A DNA stretch of 64,000 nucleotides from Nannobrachium achirus (GCA_963921795.1 OY997645.1:18850070-18914069); one strand, 5' to 3'. Counted from the first letter of the stretch, positions 1-12,183 are shown. Translations and numbers: made by a program. Notes: generated by a model from the letters alone, not told the origin.

Positions 1-240
1 CTCGTGCCCCTCTTCTGTTCTTCGGCAGTCCTATCACATCCGCAGTGGTCCTGACAGGAGAGGCGGGGGTTTGGCAAACAATAGGAATCTGACGTGTCCT
101 GCAGTCTGTCCTTGCCTGCCCTCTGGCTCTGAGACCTTAGATTTCTCTGATCCGGCCATCACCAGTGAGACATATACTCCATCATAACGCTGATCTAATA
201 TCCAATATGGTCTGCTTTTTTAGACCTGTCTTCGTCATAG

Positions 241-438
241 TTAACCCATTTAGGCCTAGAATTAGAAGGATTCAAAAGACACTTATAGAATCGGGTCAAA
301 ATTCTAATGTTCACGACTTTTCAAAAATAGCAGATCTACGAGCTCGCAGCGCGGCACGAATGCGAACTCTGCTATTTTTCAATAGTTAAAGCATAAAATA
401 ATGATACACAAAATGTGTACCCGTTCTAAATGGGTTAA
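241..438. repeat. TTAA-flanked MITE carrying the dispersed hairpin module
   Basis: The ends are inverted copies, TTAACCCATTTAG at the left and CTAAATGGGTTAA at the right, so the element CCCATTTAG...CTAAATGGG sits between two TTAA sites. TTAA targets are known for piggyBac and Kolobok elements; no transposase is present, so the superfamily is inferred. The centre holds one copy of the hairpin AAAATAGCAGATCTACRAGC. The same terminus recurs at 2534, 7069, 15340 and 35265, mostly inside hAT-like copies. Confidence 0.7.
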
Positions 439-1434
439 CTAAATTTCTCCCTCTCTCAGACTTCCTCTTTCTCTCCCTCTCTGTCTTATTCTCACTCTCA
501 ATCTTTCATCACTGTCTCATGTGGCTCCATCTGGCCCAGGGACATGCAGAGAATGTTAGAGAGGCAGGGGCTGAAGTTTCTAAAAAAGAAAACAACGCAT
601 CGCGCTGCGACGTGTTGTGAGCTTGGAGGTCGGCTATTTTCGGTACTTGAAACCACATTAAACTAAGTATAATCAAGTGAATACTGGAGATGTGGCGTAC
701 GGCATGGATTTCTACACAGAGAGGGCAATTCTTTCAACATAAGATGCAGCATTCAATTTCTTGAATACTGCCTTCAGGTATCGCATGGAAAGAGGGCATT
801 TGCTTTTCTTTCACCATAGTAAAAACTGCATTCATGGTCTGGAGAGGGCACTTTCTACAGTATGTGTGCACATGCCTGATCTGGCCCCATCACCCACACC
901 CTCACACTCTACCTCTCTCTGTTTCCTATTCTATTCTCTCCCTCTCTCCCACTCTCTTCTCCCTCACTCTCCCTCCTTCTCTGGCCCCATCTGCATGATA
1001 AAAGCCCCAGTGAGTGAATGATGTGCAGTGACTCAGCAGGCTAAGCAGTGTAACTAGCTAAAGTGCCCATGGGAGTGTGGATGGAATCCCCAGTTTGCTG
1101 TGGTCGCCAGAGCGCATAACATGATCTGGCAATTTAAACTTTCTCAATTTATTTCCTGTTTCCAATTCAAATATCCATCATCCAGGAGGAGAGGTTTAGC
1201 TTCGCAGCTGAATACAAATCACCACAGCAAATTGAACAAGTCAATCTGAGTTAAACAGATAAATGACATTCTGTTGCATACAGTACACTACACGAGACCC
1301 GAGAGGAAGTCAATACTGTAGCTCCAAGCTGAACAAATTACAAAGTCCTCGCTCAAGAGGGTGTTGATTTTCACAAGAGATAGGTACTGATCATTATTTT
1401 ATTGTATACACTTTTGTCTTACTGATGTTTGGCT
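439..1434. other. No gene seen; CT-rich stretches and one dispersed repeat
   Basis: CT-rich low-complexity sequence lies at about 450-510 and 890-985. Positions 590-870 are a reverse-complement relative of 38130-38425. I see nothing else that I can name. Confidence 0.5.
590..870 (-). repeat. Dispersed repeat, inverted relative of 38130-38425
   Basis: The order of short blocks (half hairpin ending in a GAGGTCGGCTATTTTC-like motif, a block ending TTTCTACACAGAGA, a block with AACATAAGATGCAGCAT, and a block near ATTCATGGTCTGGAGAGG) is mirrored as reverse complement at 38130-38425. One end is half of the dispersed hairpin module. Family unknown. Confidence 0.65.
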
Positions 1435-1437
1435 TGC

Positions 1438-1482
<45 letters not shown>

Positions 1483-1484
1483 GA
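1435..1484. repeat. (GATT)n microsatellite
   Basis: About a dozen uninterrupted GATT/TTGA units, followed by an A/T-rich stretch to about 1730 in which I recognise no gene. Confidence 0.95.
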
Positions 1485-1817
1485 CTTTATTAGAAGAAGT
1501 TTGCATAGGAAAAAGTACAGTTTCATGACGGTAGAGTTCACTGGTACAAGGTCTACTAAAAGGAGATCCTAGAAAAGACTAAGCTTATTTCCATAGGAAA
1601 CCATTTAAGTATCTCATATAACATTGAATGACAGACGGATAGAACACAGTACTATGCAGTAGATATAGTCAGGAAAAAAGGGGGAAACGATTTAAAAATA
1701 CAAAAATAAAAACATCATACAGTAGGTAAATACAAAGAGGGGTCAGGGGAGGGTAGGGCTGGGCTATGTTTGTAAAGGGTTCTGTTCCACCCACAGACTG
1801 TATCAAATGCTAAATAT

Positions 1818-2212
1818 TATTAACTAGCTGTTGTCAAAGTGGGGTACACATAACCGTGGCTGTAGGCGTACCACAAAAAAAAAAATGTCTCAATACCAAA
1901 AAATAAATGCATGCATTCACTCGAGTGTAACAACATAACGATGTGTCTAAAAGTGATCAATACTAGCTGAGCAATATGATCTCCACTGGTTTAATGTTAC
2001 ATTTTGTCAATTCAGTGCATGCAACTGCACAGCATAGCATCTTGAGTTAAGGATACTGCCATGCAAAAGCCAAAATTTTAACATTGAATCGGCTATTTGA
2101 TGATATTTGCTGCAGCTAATTAGTAAATATATTTTCATGGATGGGAGTGTTTTTTCTCGCTTCATCTCATGCACCCCTGAGAGTCCCTGGACCCCACTTT
2201 GAGAAACAATGC
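1818..2212. repeat. hAT-like MITE remnant
   Basis: The left end reads GTTGTCAAAGTGGGGTAC and the right end GGACCCCACTTTGAGAAACA, an imperfect inverted pair of the 'cagtggttctcaaa' type that flanks many copies in this window. No clear target duplication was found and there is no coding potential. Confidence 0.5.
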
Positions 2213-2533
2213 TCTATGTCCCACTATATACTGTAGCTTGAGGAACTAGCTTTCAATGGAGTTCATTGGACAGGTGGCGCCATCTTGAGAGGTTACCACT
2301 ATTACTTTCCATGGGGTGACGTCTCTCTTTCTAGGTTGTAGACTACAATAGAAAGCGTGGCTAGCCCTCCCCCTGGTTCTTATGGTGGAGAGTGGTACAT
2401 GTTACCCACAGTATTAGCCCTTAATGAGGTGTAATTTTCCTGTGGTCTTTTAAGACGATTAAAGGGCAATGCACTGCACTCTGACCCTCTGTAGGTCAAG
2501 AGGACTGTTGTTGTGTTTGATGACAGGCTGCCC

Positions 2534-3310
2534 TTAACCCATTTAGAACGGGTACAGGTACACATTATTGTGTGTCATTATTGAATGCTTTAACTATTGA
2601 AAAATAGCAGATATACAAGCTCACAGCGCGGCACCGAGTGCCGCGCTGCGCTGTGAGCTTGTAGATCTGCTATTTTGGAAAAATTGTGAAAATTAGAATT
2701 TTGACACGATTCTATAAGTGTCTTTTGAATCCTTCTAAGGTTTTTTGAAAAACCTATGTTTCTATGTCAGCAATCTGGCCAGCCAACGTCAAAGAAAAGG
2801 TCCTTTTCACTTTCAACTGGAGCTCAGTTAGTCTGTTCTTGAGAGACTACTATGTCAGTGGTTCTCAAACGTTTTCATGTGAAGGACCCCCAAACTGATA
2901 TTTATTTGGCCACGGACCACCATCTCAAAATATCTAGTTCCAGGGACCCCAGGAAGCAAAATTTGAGTTACAAACGTTTGCTTTAAAAATACATATATTC
3001 AAAGATTTGCACACATTTTCACAACTTTTTCAAAAATAGCAGATATACAAGCTCACAGCGCGGTGCCGCGCTGTGAGCTTGTATATCTGCTATTTTTCAA
3101 TGGTTAAATCATAGCAGCAGATCTACAAGCACACAACGCCTCGCACCGACGGGGGGTTTTGTGCTTGTAGATCGTCTGTTTTAATCACTAGTTTAAATCA
3201 TTTTTAAAATTATAAATACAATACTGGCTTTCAGTTTCAAGGGGCACACTTGACCCTTCTCAGGGGCACACCAAAGGTCCCCAGGCACAGTGGTTGAGAA
3301 ACACTGCACT
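2534..3310. repeat. Composite of nested MITE fragments with three hairpin modules
   Basis: It begins with the TTAACCCATTTAG terminus (2534), contains hairpin modules at about 2591-2678, 3036-3103 and 3118-3182, a CAGTGGTTCTCAAAC hAT-like terminus near 2857, and ends with GTTGAGAAACACTG, the right end of the family seen intact at 54367-54758. At least three repeat families are overlaid, so individual boundaries are uncertain. Confidence 0.6.
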
Positions 3311-4002
3311 AGGGGGTGGCAATTGCCAATCCCTGATGCCCCAAATGACGCCCCTGGGGGAGAGATTACCTTTTATAATATATTAAGTTTGTAAAGAGCT
3401 CAACTGTAAGCAAAGTAAAAAAAAAGTTGTATGGGGGGTCAGAAGACATACTTTGTGGTGCAGAGCACACTATCACACACGCATTATGTGCACAAACAGT
3501 GACAGCCTTAATTAGCACACACAAGGAACCCCCGTCTCTGTGCATTAAGAGATTAACACAGCTAACTGGGCCGATACTGGGTCCGTCTTGAGTCTGGCGA
3601 GAAGCAAAAAAAACATAGCAACAGCCTTTAATACCGTCCTCATGCACACCTACTGTGGACATCTGTGACATGGCCAGCAGCCCTATTATGAGGTCCTTTT
3701 GTTGCGGGTGTTTACCGCTAACAAACCGTTCAATGAGACCGCTGCTTGAGTTAGAAGACCATTATGTAGAGAGAGAGAGAGAGAGAGAGATAGAGCCGTC
3801 TAGGGACCAGGAGGAGAGGGGAGGGAGGGGGCTGAAGGCTGCACATGCTCAGTTTGAACCCGGCAAATGCAGCGTTCATCCGCAGCAAGGAGCTGTGAGA
3901 GAAAGAGAGGGTCCATGTGTGTGTGAGTGAGTGTGTGTGTGTATGCGCACGTGCGTGAGTGTGTGTGAACGACTCAACCAGAGGCTGTAACGGAGAGTAT
4001 AT
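3311..4002. other. No gene seen; region upstream of GRAMD1B exon 1
   Basis: A GA-rich run lies at 3768-3790 and a TG-rich run at about 3915-3965. Promoter elements may be present, but I see no TATA box or transcription start that I can support. Confidence 0.4.
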
Positions 4003-4146
4003 GTGACAGCTTTACAGGACAGCAAGGCGAGAGTTAGTGTAGGAAGGGCACGCGCGAGTGGCCAGCTGTGTTTTGCGCTCGTTTGCCAATTCCTGCGAGT
4101 CCTGCTGTCGCGGAGTTGGACGAGCAGCAGCGCTGCACGGCAGCTT

Positions 4147-4151
<5 letters not shown>

Positions 4152-4182
<31 letters not shown>
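4152..4182. repeat. (TC)n microsatellite in the likely 5' leader
   Basis: A pure CT tract 420 bases before the GRAMD1B start, with a GA tract at about 4321-4346. Confidence 0.9.
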
Positions 4183-4186
<4 letters not shown>

Positions 4187-4570
4187 GGCAAAACACCGAG
4201 CAGCCCCTTCCGCATGGGAGCCGCCAGCTCCTGGCACAAGTAGTCGGCACTGCGGCACCTCAGTTCTCCAGCAAGAGAACCCTGCAAAAAAAAGGTGCTC
4301 AGGGGAGAAAAAGAGAAGTACAGAGAGAGGGAGAGAGAGAGAGAGAGGAGCAACCAGTCACCAGGGCTTGGCTCAGAGCATTCTTACTGTAGACCAGGCT
4401 GTATCTTCATCCCTCCATCCCTCCATCCATCCACTCCTCCCTCCCTCCCCCCTCCCTCCCCCTTTTCCCTCCATCTCTCTACTGCGCTGGTACATGGGAA
4501 GCGGGGCAGTAACACCCTCTCGCTCCGCATGCAGCGGCACGAGTGGGCAACCCAGTGCCCAGAACACGCT

Positions 4571-4603
4571 ATGGCCATCAGACTCTGCTGCTCGACGTAC
4601 TAA
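4571..4603 (+). promoter_or_regulatory. Upstream ORF whose stop overlaps the GRAMD1B start (TAATG)
   Basis: ATGGCC at 4571 has G at -3 and G at +4, a strong Kozak context, and encodes the ten residues MAIRLCCSTY before TAA at 4601-4603. That TAA shares its last A with the GRAMD1B ATG (4603-4605). The main ATG has C at -3 and A at +4, a weak context. If the mRNA leader begins upstream of 4571, ribosomes would meet the uORF first, so reinitiation or leaky scanning is implied. The same frame is open back to an ATG at 4295. The true 5' end of the transcript is unknown. Confidence 0.55.
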
Positions 4604-4625
4604 TGAAAGGCTTCAAACTCGCCTG
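4603..4625 (+). CDS. gramd1b: GRAMD1B coding exon 1 (canonical start)
   Basis: ATG starts the peptide MKGFKLA and is followed by the two bases TG before a GTAAGG donor at 4626. Joined to the exon at 48502, the split codon TG|C gives Cys and the protein reads MKGFKLAC-TASNSNRS. I recall human GRAMD1B beginning MKGFKLSC-TASNSNRS, so the match is close and the phase is right. GRAMD1B (Aster-B) is an ER membrane protein that binds phosphatidylserine and cholesterol at ER-plasma membrane contacts through a GRAM domain and carries sterol with its ASTER domain. Only the disordered N-terminal leader is encoded here. The intron that follows is about 43.9 kb. Confidence 0.9.
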
Positions 4626-4656
4626 GTAAGGCTGGAAGGAGAGAGAGAGACTGAGG

Positions 4657-5458
<802 letters not shown>

Positions 5459-5545
5459 TTCAATTCAATTTTCGATTATTGGCATGAGAAAATATAGTTT
5501 TACATTGCCAAAGCAGAAGTGTACACAATACAATCAATCAATCAA
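5459..5545 (-). repeat. Retroposon 3'-tail fragment
   Basis: CAATTCAATTCAATTTTCGA followed by TTGGCATGAGAAAAT and a block with TTGCCAAAGCAGAAGTG is closely matched at 55553-55645 (ATTCAATTCAA, TTGGCAGGAGAAAAC, TTGCTAAAGCAAAAGTG). Two copies with a microsatellite-like end suggest a non-LTR retroposon tail in antisense. The family is not identified. Confidence 0.45.
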
Positions 5546-5672
5546 TTAATACAGTACAATACAATACACACTGTCTCTCTCTCCGTTTCTCAGAAATACT
5601 ATTTTGGTCCTGTCTCTTTCTGTCGTGTCTGTCTCTTTCTCTGTCTCTCTCGCACGCACGCACGCACGCACG

Positions 5673-5704
<32 letters not shown>

Positions 5705-6235
5705 TCCACAATGCAGACTGCGGTGCTCTCACTTTTGGTCTCACCTGTTTTGATACAGTATCTGCTTCTCTCTCTCTCGCTCTCTCTCTCTCCCTCCCTT
5801 GGTTTCCTTCCTTTATCCTCACTGCTGTTTGTTTACGCTCCTGCTCCTGACAGATATCTTTAGTGATGAATTACCTAGCACCGCAGGAGGGAGGAAGAGA
5901 GGAGAGAAAAGAGGAGGGGAGCAGTTTTGGGAACATGTGTCCCTCTCACTCCCTTTACGCCACTATGATCAGGACCTCTTCCAGTCTTCATACTTCTCTC
6001 TCTTGTGTGCGTGTGTGTACAGTATGCCTGCCCCATGTTTGTTTGTGTACAGTACATGTACACTGACCATTCCTCTGTTTGCAACTCATATAGATGCACT
6101 CTTCCCTATAGACAGTATCATCACAGTATCATCACGGCAAAACCCTTGGGCACATCCAGTTGGCTGTTAGCTTAGGCTAACTAGGTTAGCCATCATCAAC
6201 CAGTTTATCTTAATGGTGAAATGGGTCTTGGACTG
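5546..6235. other. Intron 1 sequence with CT and CA microsatellites
   Basis: CT-rich runs at about 5570-5650 and 5766-5800, and a GCAC/CA run at 5652-5703. No gene is recognised. Confidence 0.5.
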
Positions 6236-6441
6236 TTTTTCTTTTTTGTGGGGCTTTTCTGCACTTATTGATAGTACAGTGGAGATTTGAGCGTAAACGG
6301 GGAAAGAGACGGGGAGTGACACACAGCAAAGATCCGCCAGGCTCGGGAATCGAACCGAGGACAGGCTCTGATGCCGCCTGACATATTTTTTTATATTCAT
6401 GGTGTTGGTGTAGCCCCTTTAACCACTCGGCCGTTGGCACC
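6236..6441 (-). repeat. tRNA-derived SINE, minus strand
   Basis: On the minus strand the head reads GGTGCCAACGGCCGAG, then an A-box-like TGGTTAAAGGG, and about 80 bases further a perfect B-box GGTTCGATTCC. Downstream is a 'TTTGCTGTGTGTCACTCCCC' tail resembling that of the copy at 8580. These are RNA polymerase III promoter elements of a SINE, not an intact tRNA. Confidence 0.8.
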
Positions 6442-6965
6442 TTTTCTTATTGATCACCATAATAACAATAATAATCTGCAGTATTAGGGCTATCTGCAGT
6501 AAAGACAACAATTGACCATCAAAGAAAGCTCTTTTAGTTTGGTACCCAGCAGGGAGGGCAGAAGGGCAGTTCATGTTGGTTAAAATGCTCACTGTTAGGG
6601 TTTATACAGGTGGTGTAGTGTAGCCTACTGCATTTCTGTCTTGCTGACAGGCAAGATACAAGTCATCCTGTTATATAATACAATTTAACTGGAATGATTG
6701 AACGTAATTGTCCATAATGTATGAGGGGAGATATGACCTCTAGACAGATGCATAGATAGATGAATATGATGGGTATTCAGATAAATTAAAGGATGGATTG
6801 ATGGATTGTTATTTCTGTCAGCATTTGTACCACATGTCCAATAAGGACAACAGGCTCGAGCATAAGCGACCGTGTGTCTAGTAATTGCAAAACCATCCTT
6901 TCTAATTACTTGCGCCCGTCAGAAAAGCGAGGCGCAAGCAAGTATTGCGTTCAGTTAGATGTTTT
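6442..6965. other. Intron 1 sequence, no gene seen
   Basis: A/T-rich; no repeat family recognised with confidence. Confidence 0.4.
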
Positions 6966-7575
6966 TTGCCTGTGGCACACATTATATCACATATCAATTC
7001 TGGGCCCTGTGTACAAGGATTCACTGCGGGCCCCCCATGAATGTTCTTCATAGGGGGAGGGGGTTTAACCCATTTAGACTGGGAACGCATTATTACACAT
7101 TATTTTGTGCATTTGCGCTGCGAGCTTGTAGATCTTCTATTTTTGAAAAATCGTGAACATTTGTGCAAGTCTTTGAATATTTCAAGTAAGTTTTCAAAGT
7201 TTTTTGAAAACCTATGTTTCAGTGTCAGTGGTGCTCAAACATTTTTATGTGAAGGACCCCCAAAATGAAATGTATTTGGCCACGGACCCCCATCTCAAAA
7301 TATTTAGTTCCAGGGACCCCCCCAGAAGCAAAGTTTTAGTTACAAATCTTCGCTTAAAAAATATATATTCAAAGAGTTGCACACATTTTCACAACTTTTC
7401 AAAAATAGCAGATATACAAGCTCGCAGCGCAGCACTCAGTGCCGCACTGTGAGCTTGTACTGTATATCTGCTATTTTTCAATAGCTAAAGTATAAAATAA
7501 TTACGGCCCCTCCACCTTTGGCCCTAGTAACTCAGTCCCACTCCCCCCCCCCCCCCCCTTATTGTGACGCCCCTG
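6966..7575 (-). repeat. hAT-like non-autonomous element, reverse copy
   Basis: This is the same family as 14899-15411, 24334-24848 and 34875-35350, but in the opposite orientation. The right end reads GTGACGCCCCTG and is followed by GATGTTGA; the left flank is GATGTTTT, a degraded 8-bp duplication. Inside are the nested TTAACCCATTTAG terminus, a CAGTGGTGCTCAAAC terminus and two hairpin modules. Confidence 0.7.
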
Positions 7576-7914
7576 GATGTTGATGATGAAGATGATGGAA
7601 TATCTACTCTCCCTTGTGGTCATTGACAAGCGCTTCCTCCTGAAGCTGGCTCTCTACTTCCTCCTCTTCCTCATTAAGGCTGATTTATGCGTAGTTGTGT
7701 GTTGCGGTGCATGCAATAAATCAGGCCTTCCTCCATAGCGTCACCCAGAGACGGTCTTCCCACATAAGCGGAACGCTGTGACCTCCAGGTCATTCCATCG
7801 ATCAATAACTCAATCAGAGCTTTTACTCTCTCTGCCCCGAGCCTCGTAAATACAGTAACCAGCCAGACAGCTCATTCATATAGTGTTCATGCGACGAATA
7901 CGGCCCCGGAAAGG

Positions 7915-8060
7915 AGTGGTGTAAAGTAACTAAGTAGATTTACTTAAGTGCTGTACTTAAGTACAATTTTGAGGTATCTGTACTTTACTTGAGTATTTCC
8001 AGTTTTCAGTACTTCTACGCCCCCAAATTATGTCCAAAACCGTTATTTGTCAGCAAAAGG
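7915..8060. repeat. Fragment of the 'TAAAGTAACTAAGTA' hAT-like family
   Basis: GTGGTGTAAAGTAACTAAGT and the following TACTTAAGTAC-rich block match the left part of the intact element at 11036-11798. The right part is not found here. Confidence 0.7.
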
Positions 8061-8570
8061 GGAAAAAGAGCCTGTGATCCAATGTACATATTATTTAGGT
8101 ATAAGCTGTTGTTCATATTTTTAATTGGTTAAATATGATTATTACATGGCTTGGTTGAATGCTTGATTCTGATTGGTCAATGAGTGAATTCAGTCGTGTG
8201 TCATTATTTCTGAATAATGACCGCTGAGCTCAATAACAGACTGCTGTCTCATCAAAGGATCAGTAAGAGCACTTGCTGCACTGCACTGTATCCAACATGG
8301 CAGCCATGTAAACAAACACACATTGTCATTTACATTTAAACATTACTCTCAATATTTTAAACGTTTGAAGCGACAAATAGACAATGCAGTAACCGAAAAT
8401 TGATTCTATTTGATCAAGACTTCCTGTTGTTTTCCGAGGTGACACATTGCACTGGACGTACCGTGTTCATAAATTAATGGACTGCTTTCATTACCGTAAG
8501 CAAAGAAATCCTTTGTTTTGTTACTTCTGGGTCAATTTATTTAAGTAGCTGTGTAATTAGGCGCAATCAC
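8061..8570. other. A/T-rich intron 1 sequence, no gene seen
   Basis: No coding or repeat signal that I can name. Confidence 0.4.
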
Positions 8571-8712
8571 ATACCACATAGGCTCTGATCCTTGACAGCG
8601 TGTCGCAGATTCGAATCCTGATCACGACGACCTTTGCTGCATGTCACTCCCCATCTCTCTCCCCATTTCCTGTCAGTCTACTGTCCTATCAATAAAGGCA
8701 TAAAAAATCCCC
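8571..8712 (+). repeat. Truncated tRNA-derived SINE, plus strand
   Basis: A B-box-like GATTCGAATCC is followed by CTTTGCTGCATGTCACTCCC, a CT-rich block and a TATCAATAAAGGCATAAAAA tail. The A-box end is missing or decayed. Related tails lie at 62585-62626 and 63768-63852. Confidence 0.7.
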
Positions 8713-8870
8713 CAAAAAACAAATCTTAAAAGAAAAAAGAAAAAATGCTCTTCTCATTATTGATTAATCGACAAAGCAAATTATAGAATAATAATCACTG
8801 CAAAAATAAACTATAGTTGCATTATATAATACACATTTCTGTACTGTATGTGCACGCTGGAAATATTATG

Positions 8871-8875
8871 TGTTT

Positions 8876-8950
<75 letters not shown>
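8871..8950. repeat. (TG)n microsatellite
   Basis: TG repeats with two TTTG interruptions at the left end. Confidence 0.95.
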
Positions 8951-8955
<5 letters not shown>

Positions 8956-9129
8956 GCACGTGGGCGTGCATGCATGCATGCGTGCGTTCCATACTGTATC
9001 TCACCCCGGCCTGCTTGTCCCGATGAGCAGCTCTTTTATCTTGTTGACTGAGCGCTGCCAATCTGGAGGGAGGGGGGGGGGGGGGTTGTTTTCCCTGCAT
9101 TCCCATTGTGGTCACATGAGCGCAGATTC

Positions 9130-9362
9130 TAGTGTTGTAAAATAACTAAGTACATTTACTTATGTACTGAACAGTTTTCAGGTATTGGTACTTTGCTTGA
9201 GTATTTCCAATTTCCAATACATTTGAAAACTTGACACGGGACATTCTGCATAAGAGTACTTTCTACTTTTGGTACTTTAAGTATATTTTAATACCAATAC
9301 TTTTGTACTTTTACTCAAGTAAATGTATAATTCTGGACTTGACAGTACTTTTTTCCACCACT
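9130..9362. repeat. 'TAAAGTAACTAAGTA' hAT-like element, short copy
   Basis: Starts TGTTGTAAAATAACTAAGTA and ends TTTTTTCCACCACTG, matching the termini of 11036-11798. The target duplication is not clear. Confidence 0.7.
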
Positions 9363-9517
9363 GTGCGACACCCCTCTCTAACAGATTCTCTCAGGAATAC
9401 TCCCTTGCTGCTGGTAAACAAACAAGCATTTCTGTACACATTAATGTGCACACGCGGCTGTACAGTATGCTGTCTCATTTAGATATGTATAGCAAACAGC
9501 ATCAAAACACCTGGAAA

Positions 9518-10451
9518 CAGGGTTCCCACAGTCATGAAATTCCTGGAAATATTTTGAAATTAGAAAAATATCTTTCCAGTACTGGAAAAGTTTTGGAATT
9601 GATCAAGGGTCCTGGAAGGCCCTGGAAAAAATAGCTATGCATTGTTTTTGGTTACTGATTTTGTAATAACCTCTGAAATGACAAATTAAACATTGGCCAA
9701 ACTGCCAAATATTAGAGGCAGAAATTGTGAAAATATATTTTCACAATAGAAACGTGTTATACAAAATTCCATAACACTTAGTGCTCGTCAGGGTGGGGGG
9801 TCCCCTGTTAAAGAGAACCACTGTCTTTGGGCTTTGCGCATAGGAGTATGCGACTTGTTATTGAGCTGAATTATTGTTATATAGTCCTGGAAATTAGGTT
9901 AAATATTCTGGAAAAGTTTTGGGAAAGTTTTGGAAATTAATAGAGGGTATGCGCGTGACATCACTGTTGCTGGAAGTTATGTGAGAACACGCCTACTGAG
10001 TGGCAAAAAACTAATTTCTGCCATTGACAGCCCATACATCCAAACAGAAAAGTCCTTTCTGATTGTATTAAACAAAGTTAACTCACCAACATTGCGGCTG
10101 TACTGAAAGCTTGAATTATCCTCTTTCTATCTGCAAAAAATGTGTTTCATAAAAATCCACCATAGGCATGTTATGAGCTACTTTTTGTCAAGACATTCTG
10201 TGCAGGTTTTTATTTTTCCAAGTGTCGGAGTTTGGAAGCACTCGTTTTCTACAACACAACATCCTGCTGCCTCCTGCATTATGTGCAAATTAGAAACAGG
10301 TGGTATGCAGGGCCGTAGAGTGATTTGCAACTAGCACTTCCAAACTCCAGTGCTACATGCTGCTCAATATTTTGCCACTCAGTCTAGATTAGGGGGGCGG
10401 GTCCCAGTGGACATGCATACCCTCTATTGGTAAAAATATGTGGGAACCCTG
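9518..10451. repeat. Inverted-repeat transposon, outer copy of a nest
   Basis: The termini CAGGGTTCCCACA (9518) and TGTGGGAACCCTG (ends 10451) are a perfect 13-bp inverted pair. The interior has repeated CCTGGAAA and TTTTGGAA motifs. No transposase ORF is present and I found no matching target duplication. It is interrupted by the element at 9943-10424. Confidence 0.7.
9943..10424. repeat. TA-flanked MITE nested in 9518-10451
   Basis: The termini GAGGGTATGC and GCATACCCTC are inverted and each is flanked by TA (9941-9942 and 10425-10426). TA duplication is typical of Tc1/mariner elements. No transposase is encoded. Confidence 0.7.
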
Positions 10452-11035
10452 TGTAAACTCTTGAGTGTGTACAAATGCAACTATTAGGACCCTTACACGT
10501 TCACTTGGTTACATTTTGTACAAACTCAGAGTTACGAATGGATTATTAATTAACGCTCAGGATTTTACTGTGTATAGTAGGGCGCAGATGCCAGCGTATG
10601 CCTTCTTTTTACTTTAAAGAAGTCTAAAAACAGAAGTTTGAGTGCATACAGTATAGCCTAAAATGTACATGGCATGCACATGTACATTGACACACATACA
10701 CACACACACACACACATGCACAGAAAGCAAAGAAGAGAGCGGGTGAGAGAGAGTAATAGGGTAATGTATTATCCAGGGCTGAGCCTGCTACCATCAGGGA
10801 CATGTTCTGCCGGGCTATTTTTACTGTAATTGAACAATGGGCTCCCCCTCCCCGCCTCCTGCATCAAGAAGATTTACATGAATAAGTAAAGGCTGAGAAA
10901 GACAGAGAAAAGCCCCTCCACATTATTCCCAACTCAAGGACCCAGATCTGTCACGCCAACCTAAACCATGTGCATGTGTGTGTGCATACAGTAGATGTGT
11001 TCATGTACAGTATCTCGTTGTCTGTATGTTATTAG
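10452..11035. other. Intron 1 sequence, no gene seen
   Basis: One short CA run at about 10694-10716; nothing else recognised. Confidence 0.4.
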
Positions 11036-11361
11036 CAGTGGTGTAAAGTAACTAAGTACATTTGCTTAAGTACTGTACTTAAGTACAGTTTTGAGGTATT
11101 TGTACTTTATTTCAAATTTCCAATATTTTTACTTCTACTCCACTACATTTAGAATCCAAATATTGTACTTTTACTCCACTACAATTATTTGAAAACTTTA
11201 GTTACTAGTTACAAGCTCGCGATGCAACGCGTTGTGAGCTTGTAGATCTGCTATTTTCAAACATTTTGTACTTTTACTTTTGGTAATTTAAGCACGTATT
11301 GATGCCAATACTTTAATACTTTTACTCAAATACATTTCGAATTCTGGACATTTACTTGTAA

Positions 11362-11540
11362 GGGTGCACACACACCAAAATACCTATGAGAGTGGAATCC
11401 GCATTCCGCCAATGCATTTCAATGAGAAAGAAGCTTTTTTGCAGAAATCCTCTACTGGCATGAAACCGCCCCCTTCCCATTGAAATGCATTGGCGGAATG
11501 GGGAATCCACTCTCATAGGTACTTTGGTGTGTGTGCACCC
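11362..11540. repeat. Harbinger-like MITE 1 of a back-to-back pair
   Basis: GGGTGC...GCACCC termini flanked by TAA (11359-11361 and 11541-11543). The arms are long inverted repeats (ACCTATGAGAGTGGAATCC and its complement). A 3-bp TWA duplication is the PIF/Harbinger rule. Inserted in the hAT-like element around it. Confidence 0.8.
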
Positions 11541-11543
11541 TAA

Positions 11544-11724
11544 GGGTGCCCTCACACCAAAGTACCTATGAGAGTGGAATCCGCGTTCCGCCAATGCATT
11601 TCAATGAGAGTGAAGCGGTTTCATGCCAGTAGAGGATTTCTGCAAAAAAACGCTCCCTTCTCATTGAAATGCTTTGGCGGAACGCGGATTCCACTCTCAT
11701 AGGTATTTTGGTGTGCGGGCACCC
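11544..11724. repeat. Harbinger-like MITE 2 of a back-to-back pair
   Basis: Same family as 11362-11540 but with the central loop in the opposite orientation. It shares the middle TAA (11541-11543) and has its own right TAA at 11725-11727. Confidence 0.8.
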
Positions 11725-12180
11725 TAACACAGTACATCTACAGTGCAGTATTGATACTTTTACTTAAGTACAAAATGTGAGTACCTTTTCCACCACTGGT
11801 TATTAGGTGGCACTCTTTCAGCTGGATCTCTTCCTAATGGTGACATCTATTATGGGAACGCTCCCCGGTCCTATAGCTTGCACTCGCTTGGGGACAGAGT
11901 GCTTTCCTCACTCTGAAAACAAAGCACGCAGAGCGTCCTGAGATGTCATTGTGATTGGGAGGAGAAGCTGTTTCGTTCCGTAATGAGTTCTTCATCATTT
12001 CTAAAGATACTGTATCTCTGAAATATTACTGCTTGGCTTGGAACTAAAACGATATATTATGTCATGTCTTTCATGATCTGTTTTACAGATAAACGAATGA
12101 TTTCATCTTAATGCACGTTGGCTTTGACATTTTTCCCTGAAATGTGCAATATCATCTCTGTCCAAAACTGTTAGGAACGC

Positions 12181-12183
12181 ACG

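Larger units (their letters stand above)
11036..11798. repeat. hAT-like element with 8-bp duplication GTTATTAG
   Basis: The element begins CAGTGGTGTAAAGTAACT and ends TTTTCCACCACTG, and is flanked on both sides by GTTATTAG (11028-11035 and 11799-11806). The 8-bp duplication and CAG...CTG ends fit hAT. It has no transposase. Two Harbinger-like MITEs and one hairpin module (about 11212-11262) lie inside it. Confidence 0.88.
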
